Source: Ichthyophthirius multifiliis (lineage: Eukaryota > Ciliophora > Oligohymenophorea > Hymenostomatida). From it: 64,000 bases of DNA. Both the position numbers and the translations under genes were made by a program. Below the pieces are notes generated by a model. It was not told the DNA's origin, ran no database searches, and saw only the letters and a program-made list of their open reading frames with translations. The stretch is taken from positions 49,644 through 113,643 of the forward strand of contig NW_004085973.1 of NCBI RefSeq assembly GCF_000220395.1, given 5' to 3'. This document shows, piece by piece, positions 1 to 10,154 of the stretch; within the stretch, counting starts at the first letter, position 1; the number at the start of each line of letters is the position of its first letter.

Positions 1-193
1 AAAAAATATAACAAAATAAAAATAATTTTTTTAAATTACAAATAAAATTTTTTTTTTTTAATTATTTTGAATTTTATTAAATCAAAAGTTAATAAATAAT
101 ATATTTATTAATTAATATTAATAAATTAAAAAAAAAAACTTATATAATTAATTTCCATAAAAAATAAATAAAATACTTAAAAATAAAATTTAA

Positions 194-1933
194 ATGGGAA
201 ACTCAAATCAAGCAAACAACCAAAATCTCAATTAAAATCTTTTTGAGCCCAAAGATTTCGAATAAAAGGAAATTTTGACCGACTCTAGATATGGAAAGGC
301 AACTATATTAAAGGAAAAATTAACTTAACAACTCTATGCCCAAATCTAAAATACATTAACCGAATAAGCCTAATGGAATGCCTAACTTTAAGAAGCTTTT
401 TTCCGCAAGCAATTAAGCCATGCTAATATAGTTAAACTTCTCAACTATAATTCTTAAAAGAGTACTGATTTCTGTTCTTCCTTTTTTAAAATAAATTTCT
501 TATATGAATACTTAAACATTAACTTAAAAAACGAAATATTAGAACGCTAAAAAATACATTACAATTACTAAGAAGGTGAATTATGGTATTTATTAGACAG
601 TTTAATAAGTGCAGCGTTTTACTTAAAAACAAAAGCCGTTTTTCATGGCGATATAAGACCCTACAACGTGCTTTTGACAAACAATGGATAAGTAAAATTA
701 GGTGACTAATTTTCTGCTACTAAGAAGATGCCAGCTGTAGCTTAAATATAAATTGGTGCAAGCTAAGATTTTTATTTGTCACCTTAACATCTTTAAACTA
801 TAAATAAAGTATCTACAAATGTCTCTTTAGATAATTGGAAAGGAGACGTTTTCTCAATAGCAGCTACTGTACTCGAAGCTGCAACTTTAGAAAGTTTTTC
901 TGAAACCTGCTATTCTAAATAAGACTATGCTTTGAATTAAAGTCAAGTAAATAACTTGCTTTAAAAAACACGAATCAGCTATTCTGAAAGACTCTTTATT
1001 ATTTTGTAAAAAATGCTTTCTGAAAGTGAAGCTTAAAGACCTTCTTTTGACGAATTAGTATAAGAATTAAATAATGATGAATATGTGAAAGTAAGAAAGA
1101 CAGAAAATATTTAAATTATTAAAGTAGTTTAGTCTCAAAATACAGTTAATAATGCTGTTCAAAATCACTAAGATTTCAACATTTCTGATGAAGAAATGGA
1201 TCGTAGAATAGAAGCTGCCTTAAAAATGAGCAGAGATGCAGTTGCTAGATATAATAATTCTCCAGCTTACATAAGTCAATAGATAAAAAATGACAATACT
1301 ACCATATAATATTAAACAGTTTAAGACGAAGTAAAAAGAAGTAAAAAACAATCAGAAGAAGTTGCTTATTAATAATATAATCCTCCTCTTACAAATACAT
1401 ATTAAGTTCCTTCTACTAATTATTAAACAGTTTTAACTACAAGCTATTAACCTTTGACTGAATATCAACCTATTTCATATGTATCTTAATAAGCTGTAAT
1501 TAATACAAATGTCTAATAATCAAACCCTTTATTCTTAAATAATAATGTTGATAAGTATGCTTACAATAGTAATTATAATGTTTAAACTCCTATTAGTTAT
1601 CCTGTTGTAGAATAAGAAGTAGTAAAAAGAAGCGGAAATATTAAAAATAGCCAAACTGGACCTCTTAATGATTATGTTCCTCTTACTTTTGGAAAATAAG
1701 AAAATATTACAAGCTATCAACCTTTAGATTAGGTACAAACAAGCTATATTAATAATAACATTGCAAATAATCTTGTTGGTGGAAATAATATTGTTTATTA
1801 AGAAGTTAGAAATAGTAAATATGGTAATTAATAAGATACTCCTGGTGTTTATGCAAATCCAGAAGAATTTAATAATGGCAACTAATAACTCAATTAATAT
1901 AGTATTAAAGAATATAAAGATATATAATAGTGA
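194..1933 (+). CDS. kinase-like protein (probable pseudokinase) with UIM-like motif and Gln-rich tail
   Basis: One uninterrupted frame of 579 codons in the ciliate code (TAA/TAG = Gln) from ATG 194 to TGA 1931. The first ~300 residues have a protein-kinase layout: an N-lobe stretch SHANIVKLLNY, then a catalytic-loop equivalent HGDIRPYNVLL (residues 151-161) that keeps Asp153 and Asn158 but has Arg155 where active kinases have Lys. The DFG position reads D-Q-F (171-173), and no clear glycine loop or VAIK lysine is seen, so catalysis is doubtful (inference). Residues ~332-348 (DEEMDRRIEAALKMSRD) resemble a ubiquitin-interacting motif, with the acidic start and the Ala-x3-Ser core. The last ~200 residues are Gln/Asn/Tyr-rich with repeated YQPL/YQPI units. 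Family kinship is clear; substrate and role are unknown. Confidence 0.75.
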
Positions 1934-2110
1934 TTTATTTTATATAAAATAAATACAAAGCATATATAATATAATATTTTTATTTTAACATATAAAAAAT
2001 ATTAACTCATAAATTTTTCATTTTTATAATTTTTAAATTCTTTTTTTTTAGAAAAAAAGATTACAAAATTTATAAAATACATATTTTTAAATTTTAAAAA
2101 AAAATAAAAA

Positions 2111-2838
2111 ATGAATACAGAAGTAAAAGATATACAACCAAATAATCAAACTACTTATGATTCTAAATAAAGAAGAGCTTTTAGAGATATAAAGCCGTTT
2201 GAATTTGATATTCCTATGGATAAAACAATAGATATGTTGGATTAAATATGTTAAACAAACAAAAAACAATTCGATTATATAATGGAAATAGGAAATAAAA
2301 TATCTTACCTTTCAAAGAATGAAGAATTAGAATAATTAGAAATACTAATAAACTAAAACTCTGATGTATTGCCTTTACTTAGAGGACATATATAGGAAGC
2401 ATTTGAATCTATATTACACTTAAGATTTGATGAAGTTATTGAATTCTTTTTAGAAAATGGATATCAAATAAATTAACAAGAAAATAACTATTTAATTGAC
2501 TTATGCAAGACAAGTCGTTTCTTTGCTGTTGATCCACCAAAAGAAACTCTTAATTTGTTAATTAAATACGGCGTTGATTTAAATTAAATGGAAGACATAA
2601 AATATAGAACTGCTTTGCATTATGCATGTAAATATGGAATAATTGATTTCGTTAAGATTTTGGTCTAAAATGGAGCAGAAATTGATCCTGTAGATTTTAA
2701 GAAGAGAACTCCATATGATTATGCATAAAAAAAAAATAATTAGAAAACTCTAGCTTTAAACAAATTTGTGATTTTCTCTAAAATAAAGGACCTGTTAATA
2801 AATGGAATTCTTATATGTAATAAAATAATGTATATTGA
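2111..2838 (+). CDS. ankyrin-repeat protein, frame-broken in an A run
   Basis: From ATG 2111 the ciliate-code frame encodes ~210 residues. The central to C-terminal part has ankyrin features: ETLNLLIKYGVDLN, then RTALHYACKYGIIDFVKILV and QNGAEIDPVDFKKRTPYDYA. Such repeats mediate protein-protein contacts. At the A run near 2727-2736 the frame changes: downstream coding sense (SFKQICDFLQNKGPVNKW, ending at TGA 2836) lies in another frame and is restored by one extra A. I read this as a probable assembly indel, because both halves look well conserved. The start is the first ATG after a T/A-rich stretch. No signal peptide or membrane segment is visible. Partner and function are unknown. Confidence 0.7.
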
Positions 2839-4144
2839 AGATTCTTTTATAAATAGATATATATATATAAATATATTTCATTTTTTTTTTTTTTAACAAA
2901 AATATTTTTTATTTTTTATCTAATTAATTATAGATTCTTTATATATAATTAATTTTTTTTCATTTAAGTAATTAGTCTAAAATTTAAATTATTATTGGAT
3001 ATATATAGTTAAATTATATTGTTTTTAAATAGTAAAAGTTAAGTATTTCAGAGAAAATAAGTTATTTTCTATTAACAAGATTACCTATAATTTTTCGATA
3101 TAATGAAAATTCTTAAAAAATTAAAATAACAAATAAAAAATAGCTTTAAAAATAATATGAGTATAAAACACAAAAAAAAATTAATTTATATATTTCAAAA
3201 ATTATAAAAAATCATACTTTAAATATCTAAAATTAATATTCAAACAAACTTAATTGATTTGTCAAAAATTTTGCATATACATAAATTTTCCTTCATTTAA
3301 TAATTTTGTTCAAATATTATATACTTGGTTGCCTGTTTTACAATATTATATATAATCTTAAGATTATATATTTATCAATAAATAATTCAAAAATATATTA
3401 TTTGTAATATTAGGAGTATTTTTCTGAAAAAAAAAAAAACTTGCATTCTATATAAAAATAAAGTAATAATTTTAAAGTCCTAAGTAATAAAATTCTGAAA
3501 TAAAGTTATTATACTTTTTACTATATTATCACATTTTAGTTATACAAAAAGATTTTTAACAGACTGTTAATATCTTTTTATTTAAAGTCTCATTTTCAAA
3601 ATGAAATGAAATTTTATAATATATTGATAAAATTAAATAAATTTGTATATTATTTTTTATTATTTTTGATTGATATTTTAAATAATTTCTAAAGTAAAAA
3701 TAAATTTTATAATAATGGTATATCAAAATAATTAAATAATTAGTAAGTTTATTTTTAAAATTATAAAATTTAATATATAAAATATAATTAATCAAATTTA
3801 TGTTATTGATTGATATAACTTTATAATTAAATATTTATATTTTTAGTTTAAATAACAATATTTTAATCAATCTATTTATTTAAAAGTTTTATTTTTTTAA
3901 AAAATTAAGCATTTAACTTAATTATAAAAAGTATCAATTATTTATTTTTTATCAATTATAAAAGTATTTTATATTATTTTATAGTCTAAATTAAAAGAGA
4001 AAAATATTTTTGTCTTTAAAAATAAAAAACATAATTATAATAATATGTAAGTTTAAAAAATACTAAAATTTAATAATTTATTAATATTATGTTTTATTAA
4101 ATAAATGATAAATTATAAATTTTCATACAATTTATAAAAACAAA
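2839..4144. other. intergenic AT-rich stretch
   Basis: Nothing recognisable: poly-A/T runs and (TA)n patches. Open frames on either strand are short and low in complexity. Confidence 0.6.
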
Positions 4145-4822
4145 ATGAATGTTAATTTGGTATATTAAATAAGCAAAAATATCGAATATATTTCAAAGGA
4201 GTATTTTAAAATTATTCTATAAAGTTTAATATATTTTATTATTTTTTTTTTATAAGTTGTTTCTTAAAAATATCAAGAAGTATTCATTTTTTAAATTTTA
4301 GTATTTATATTTTATATTTTATTTATAATATCACTATTTTTATTCACCAATTATTTATAAAAATTATAAATTATATTATATATATTTTAGAAATTTCTAT
4401 CTATTTTAAATATTATAAAATTTTATATATGCTAAAAGAATACTTTTTCGCAATTTAAATATCAATTTTATCGAATACTATTTCACGAGATTTCACGAGG
4501 ATAATATGCAATTCCAGAGAATAAGAATATCTATCTAAAATATTTCTGACTTCTCATTGTAATTATTCTTCAAATTCTTATTTTTTCTCTTATCTATTAC
4601 AATGAGCAATCTGATTTGAAAAACTTTATGTTTCTTTTAAATAATTTGTTAATAAAATACTTATTTATCTATTTCTATTAATATTTATTTTAACAAAAAT
4701 CATCTTTAAGTATCTATTTCGAAAAAATCAGCTAATTATAATAAATAAGACACTTTTAAGTATAAATGTAATTATTCTAAACTACAAAATAACAACATAT
4801 TTATAAATTATCATATATTTGA
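4145..4822 (+). pseudogene. multi-pass membrane ORF interrupted by one TGA
   Basis: ATG 4145 opens 134 codons with two or more hydrophobic segments (around SLIYFIIFFLQVV and FIFYILFIISLFLF) and an ordinary soluble stretch (RILFHEISRGQYAIPENKN), ending at TGA 4547-4549. The same frame then stays open for 90 more codons (SLIYYNEQSDLKNFMFLLNN and onward) to TGA 4820. The downstream part is similar in composition, so the TGA interrupts what looks like one protein. An 11-bp inverted repeat (4553-4563 with 4596-4606) lies 3 nt after the TGA. I do not recognise the family. It may be a decaying gene, a sequencing error, or a readthrough site. Confidence 0.45.
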
Positions 4823-4879
4823 ATTTTTTTGTTTTATGTATATTTTAATAAATATATATAGTTATATATATATCTTAAT

Positions 4880-5491
4880 TCATTTATTGTTTTTTTTATA
4901 ACATGGAAATATACAAGAAAGTAAAGAATATTATTTTTTTTATTAATTTAAATTAGGAAAAATGTTTAATATATATTATTTAATTTATAAATTCCATTAA
5001 TTTATTTTATATCCTATACTTATATTTTAAATATTCAAACTAAATATTTCTGCACAACATTCTAAATATTTTAAATTAGATTCACAAACTAATTCAGTAT
5101 ATACTTATGTCATATTTTCTACATCCTTTAAAATTCGGTTTGCAAATTCTTACTTATCTTTCTTTAGATTAAAAGTTTTAATAATTTTTTACATAACATC
5201 AATACTTTTTATTAATTCTTGAAAAATCACTGAATATTAATCTATATTTTTTTATTTTTCTTCTTCTTTTTTTAAAGAACCTAAATATTCTATTAACCGA
5301 AATTCCTTTAATTATTATATATGTGTATAAAATTAAGATTTTAAAGTTTCCAATATTAACTCAGGATTTTTTTTCTTTTCATCTTCACTTTTATAACTTG
5401 ATGGATTTCTTTAATTTTATAAAAAGTCACTCAAAAAAAAATTAGGTGCATCATTTTATTGAACTTATGCCACTTTATTTTATTTTTTCAT
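4880..5491 (-). CDS. hypothetical helical protein
   Basis: A clean 203-codon frame on the minus strand from ATG (5491-5489) to TGA (4882-4880). The N-terminal third is charged and Gln-rich; the middle is helix-prone (LKEFRLIEYLGSLKKEEEKQ, KDVENMTQVYTELVC), followed by a Cys-Cys pair (LECCAEIF). The last ~40 residues are of lower complexity and may not all be translated. No domain is recognised. It is convergent with the upstream membrane ORF and in tandem with BBIP1, which starts 0.7 kb further along. Confidence 0.6.
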
Positions 5492-5576
5492 TTTATTAAA
5501 AAATATTTATAAATATTTTAATAAAATAGCTTAATTTTATTTATTTTTAAATTATTTTTATTTAATTTTTTGAAAA

Positions 5577-5608
<32 letters not shown>

Positions 5609-6015
5609 AAAAAAAAGTTAGATTTTTTTTAGTTTTCTCAATTCTATAATTTTTTTTTTTTTTGAATATATATATATATATAAATTAGTTTATATTTTTT
5701 TTAAAAAAAAATGTTCTTTATAAAGATTTATAATAATAATATTTTATTTGCAAAATAAAATTATTATATTAATATTTATAATTATTTGAATTTATAATAA
5801 TATATATATATATATTTTAAAATTAATATATATATATATATATATATATAATATAAAATATTAATTTTTATTTTATAAAATTATATAATTATATATAATT
5901 TTATATAAATCACAAATATCTTATTATATTAAACTAATAAATAATATTAATTATCTTTTATAACATAACTTTTTTTGATTATATTATCATTTTTATTTAT
6001 ATTTTAATTTTTCAG
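5492..6015. repeat. intergenic low-complexity block
   Basis: Contains a poly-A tract interrupted by single G residues (about 5574-5617) and long (TA)n runs around 5654-5672 and 5801-5852. No gene seen. Confidence 0.6.
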
Positions 6016-6216
6016 TCAATTTTAATTTAATTTTTTAGCTTATTCGACAAACTCTTTTTCTAATTATTCTAATTTTTATAATGTAATACTTTTTAATGGT
6101 AAAATTTTTGGCTTGCATATAATTTCCTAATTAATTCCCTATTCACTAAAAACAAGCCCGTTTTTGGGTACAATTTCTTTTAATTAATTAAGTAATTCTT
6201 GCATATTGCTATCCAT
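6016..6216 (-). CDS. BBIP1: BBSome-interacting protein 1 (BBIP10/BBS18)
   Basis: A complete 66-residue protein on the minus strand, ATG 6216-6214 to TGA 6018-6016. The core IICKPKILPLKSITLQKLEQ (residues 32-51) matches the conserved stretch of animal BBIP1 (CKPKLLPLKSLTLEKLE, recalled from family knowledge). The short acidic helix before it and the basic helix after it also fit. BBIP1 is the smallest subunit of the BBSome, which moves membrane cargo in and out of cilia and has been linked to tubulin acetylation. The gene has two in-frame glutamine TAG codons and three or more TAA codons, so standard-code gene finders would miss it. There is no intron. Confidence 0.9.
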
Positions 6217-6347
6217 TTTTTATAATATCTAAATTAGAAAAATATGATTTTTTTTATAATATTATTTTTATTTTTTTTTAAAAAATAAATTAAAAAATAT
6301 TTAAAAAAACAAATTAAATATATTATAAATATAAAAAAAAAAAAAAA

Positions 6348-7004
6348 TCAATTTCTATATTTAGCAATCAAATTATTTTTTATTTAATTTATTTTTTAAT
6401 TTTAAAAAAATAAATTTCGATTCATTTCAAACAAAGTATTTAATAAAACAAAACGTTCTAATGAATAAAGATTTTAATTTTTTAATTAAATATTTTAGTT
6501 TTTTAAATTATTAATATCATCATTTTAATTATTGCAAATAATATTTAATCTTTAAACTTCTTCCATTAAGTTCTTTTATATTTCTTCATAATTATTCTAT
6601 ATATTACTTATATATTCATTTTTTTTTATAACTTCATTTTAAAGCTATTAATTTGCTTTTTCTAGTTTATCAATCAATTATTTTAACTCTAAAACTTCAT
6701 TATTGTTATTACTTTTAAATTTTTCTTCTAATTATATTGTTTTCTCACTTTTATAATTCCATAATTCAACTGTTTTCTAATTTTAATTATTTTTTTAAGT
6801 TTACTTTTCCTTTTTTTTGTTAAAAAAAGAGTTCATTTTTGTTTTTTTTTTAAAAAAAAAAATAACTTTTTCCTAAATATAAATGGGTTTGTTTTCTAAA
6901 AAAAGACTTGGTGATTTTTTAATTCTAGTTTAATTTACTAAAACTTTCTGTGAACTTTTAACTTTTTAAACGACTATTTAATTTTAACTAACAAAGTTTT
7001 ACAT
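6348..7004 (-). CDS. coiled-coil protein, two exons
   Basis: ATG 7004-7002. Exon 1 is 7004-6867 (46 codons, basic, Ser/Gln-rich). A 57-bp GT...AG intron at 6866-6810 is removed in phase 0. Exon 2, 6809-6348, ends at TGA 6350-6348, giving 199 residues in all. The middle has heptad-like coiled coil (VLELKQLIDKLEKANQQLQN, then EEIQKNLMEEVQRLN). Without the intron the frame hits a TGA, which supports splicing. No enzymatic motif is seen and the function is unknown. It lies 131 bp upstream of BBIP1 in the same orientation. Confidence 0.7.
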
Positions 7005-7131
7005 TTTATTTAATATAAAAAATATTTTGAAAAAAAAAAAAAAAAAAAAAAAAAACTTATAAAATTTATTTATTTATTTTTTTAAAAAAAAATTAAAATG
7101 AATTTTTTTTGACAAAAAAAAAAAAAAAAAA

Positions 7132-7965
7132 TCAAAACTAAATATCTAAAATAGCAGTTAAACCCATATGATCACTCGGATAAATAGTCTTATCACTATC
7201 CAAACATTAATCACCGATAATAAAAATATTATTAGGGATAATATTTTTTCCTTTCCAAAAAATATAATCATAGCATCCTTCCGGATCTGTATCCATATGA
7301 GGGGCTTATAATCCTGTTGGAAATGTAATTATAGGTTCATTTTAATGAATAAATTCATAAATAGATTAAAATTTAAGACTTTTTAAAAAATTATACCCTT
7401 TTTCAATTGGTTTCATATTGAAATCCCCGCATAAAAGTATGTTATCGTTATTAAAATCCATTATTTTATAAAGCCATATATATATATTTTACAATTAATG
7501 TAACCTTATTTCTTCGTCAGGTACTATATGGTGCAAATGAGTGTTTACTACCCAAAAAAAATTCTCTTTTTTATCCTTTTATTCAAATTTTAGTGCATGA
7601 GAGACTCTAAAAGCACTCAAATGAAGTATTTTTTCATCTGTTACGCTAAATTTTTCATTTTAAAATTCTCCTTTTTGTACAAGTATTGTATTTCCGTCTA
7701 ATTTACATTCATATGTCTCTATATGAGGAGGTAATTCATGAAATTTAACTTGTAATTCAGCATGATATTAGGTATAAAGTTCTTAATTATCACAATTTGT
7801 TATTAAAAAAGGAACTTGTGATTAAGGAGAAAGAAAAGAAACTTCTTATAAACAGAAAATATGACTTTTTTAGTCTTAAATGGTCTTTTTTAGTAAGTAT
7901 TGTCTTTCTTGATAACGATCCATTACATTTCTTATATTGTAAGTGGTAAAAATAATATTTTTCAT
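7132..7965 (-). CDS. endonuclease/exonuclease/phosphatase-fold protein
   Basis: An uninterrupted 277-residue frame from ATG 7965-7963 to TGA 7134-7132. It carries the family's metal-dependent hydrolase motifs in order: N-terminal FTTYNIR (Asn), FCLQEVSF (the metal-binding Glu), VVNTHLHH, LLCGDFNMKP (Asp/Asn pair), and C-terminal YPSDHMGL (Asp-His). Length and order fit a single-domain EEP protein such as small deadenylase-, Angel- or TDP2-like members, but the substrate (nucleic acid, phosphoinositide or other) cannot be told. There is no signal peptide or extra domain. Start chosen as the first ATG, directly before the first beta-strand. No intron. Confidence 0.85.
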
Positions 7966-9304
7966 TTTTTATTTTTTAAAGAAATATTAAATAAACTTAT
8001 TATAATTGCTTTTATATATAAAATATTTATTTTTTAAAATAGATTTGAAAAAAAGATTAATTTGATAAAAAATAAATTAGAAAAAAAAATAATATAAAAT
8101 AAAAATATTTATATTTTTTTAAAAAAAAATGAATTTAAGTATTCAAAAATTAAATAATTAAATTAAGATATTTTAAATATTAATAAAAGATAATAAATAT
8201 ATAATAATTTATATAAATTATAAAATAATTAATAAATAAAAAAATAAATTACTTTAAATAATAATTATTTTAAAATAATAATAAATAATAATTATAATAA
8301 AAATAATTGCCAATTAAAATTATAATATATATAAATAATATATATTAAATTAATTGAGATTATAATAAATGAAAGAAATAAAACATAAAAAATCATAAAA
8401 ACAAATAAAAATGAATAATAATAATTAAAAAAATAATATGATAAATAATTAGTTAAATATAAAAATATAAAATATAAATAAATATATATATATATTATAT
8501 TTATATTTATATTTATATTTAATATATTAATATATGATAAAAATCTTAATAATAATGATAATTAATTTTTTTTTTTCATAGTATTAAGATTTTTTAACTA
8601 TATTATTTCAATGCAAATCATAATAATAAATTCTTATATCATTTTTTTATATTTTTTTTTTTTAGTTTTAATTTATAATAAATAACATTTTTTTATAAAT
8701 TACTAAAATTTTTTTTATTAATATAATAATTTAAAATAAATATAAGAATAAATTTTTTTACATATTGAATTTGCATATAAAATATAAATATTTGAAAATA
8801 AATTAAAGCATAATTCTTATTAATTTATCACGAAAATAAGTAAATATTTAATTTATTTAAGAGTAATAAATCATTTAATAATATTTATATTGGATGTTCT
8901 TTCTATTTTTTAAATCAAAATATAAATTATTTAAAAAAATATCCCAATAATAGTTTGAATGTAAAAATGTATTTAGTATTTTTAGAATAATTTATTCTAT
9001 AATTTAATTTATATATAACAACCAAAATTATGAATTTCATAACTTTAAGTAGAATTTCCTTAAAAACAATTTTGAATATTTTAATTATAAATAAAAATCA
9101 CATAATGTAAAACTTATTATTAATATAATTGATATTAATGCCTAAAAAACAAAGAAAATAATAAAATATTAAAATAAAAAAATAAAAGGTTATAAATTTA
9201 TATTTTATATAAGTATTCATATATTAATGGAATAACATTTTATAAAAATCTATTCTAAAAATAATACACATGTATAAAATTTATTATTGATTTGTACAAT
9301 AATA
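7966..9304. other. intergenic AT-rich stretch
   Basis: Long A/T runs and a TATATT-type repeat around 8485-8530. No convincing coding sense in either strand under the ciliate code. Confidence 0.55.
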
Positions 9305-9560
9305 GAAGTAAAAATTAATGGATTTTAGTTCTTTAATAGTTTTATAAAATCTTAGAATTTCTGAGCATTGATGACAGAATATTTTCTATTGTAAATGAAT
9401 AATTCTAAAATTTATCAAATAAACATACTTAATTAATGTTTTGAAATAAATATAATATTTGGAACAGCTTATAACCCAATGATTAATCCAATTGAAGAAT
9501 TTTTTTTGGTAACTGGAAGCAATAAATAAGAAAAATATAAATATAATACAAACTAAACAG
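9305..9560 (+). pseudogene. relic of a Tc1/mariner-like (DDE) transposase C-terminus
   Basis: In one frame: a stretch like the middle of the catalytic domain (GFQFFNSFIKSQNF), a TGA at 9362-9364, then helix KIYQINILNQCFEINIIFG followed by TAYNPMINPIEEFF. The last matches the hallmark transposase segment (PPYSPDLNPIE-x-F) preceding or containing the third acidic residue, and the helix before it matches its usual neighbour. The position of the second catalytic Asp is degraded (LMTE where (I)MDN is expected). The rest of the element, including terminal repeats, is not visible. I take it as a dead fragment of a mariner/IS630-superfamily transposon. Confidence 0.6.
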
Positions 9561-10154
9561 TATGTGAAGCAAGTAAATAAATTATTATTTTGTAAGAAAA
9601 TCATATCATTTTATAGAAAAAAAATAAAAATATCAAAATTTATAAAAATAAATATTAATATTAAATATATATATATAAAATTAAGTAAAATATATAAATA
9701 AATATAAAAAAAAAAATATACTAATAAAAAATATAAAATATATTAATAATAATAAAAAAAAATAGAGTAATATTAAATAACCAAGTATATTTAAAATTAA
9801 ATATGTAACTATTCTAATATTTTAAATGAGAAGTATAAATAAAATAAGTTAAAAGAGAATGCATATAATAAATAATAAATAATAATGCAAACTATAATCT
9901 CTACATTTATTGTTATTAATTGTAAATAAAAAAAGATTAAACATACGTCAATTAAAACAAATTATATAAAAAATAATTAAATAAAGGAAAATAAATTATA
10001 AAAATACATTTTTATTATATTTATAAAAGAATAAAAATAAAAATTATACATTCAATATAATAAATCATAATTAGAGAATCTAAAAGATTATAACTATTAA
10101 CATTACATTTAAAATAAAAAATAAAAAAATAATAAAAAAAATAATAATAAACAA
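9561..10154. other. intergenic AT-rich stretch
   Basis: A/T-rich with many short A runs; nothing else seen. It supplies the 5' flank of the sphingomyelinase-like gene. Confidence 0.55.

Noticed and set aside
194-1933. Strong N-myristoylation site at MGNSNQ
   Set aside because: Gly2 fits, but Gln at position 6 is outside the usual small-residue preference; not claimed.
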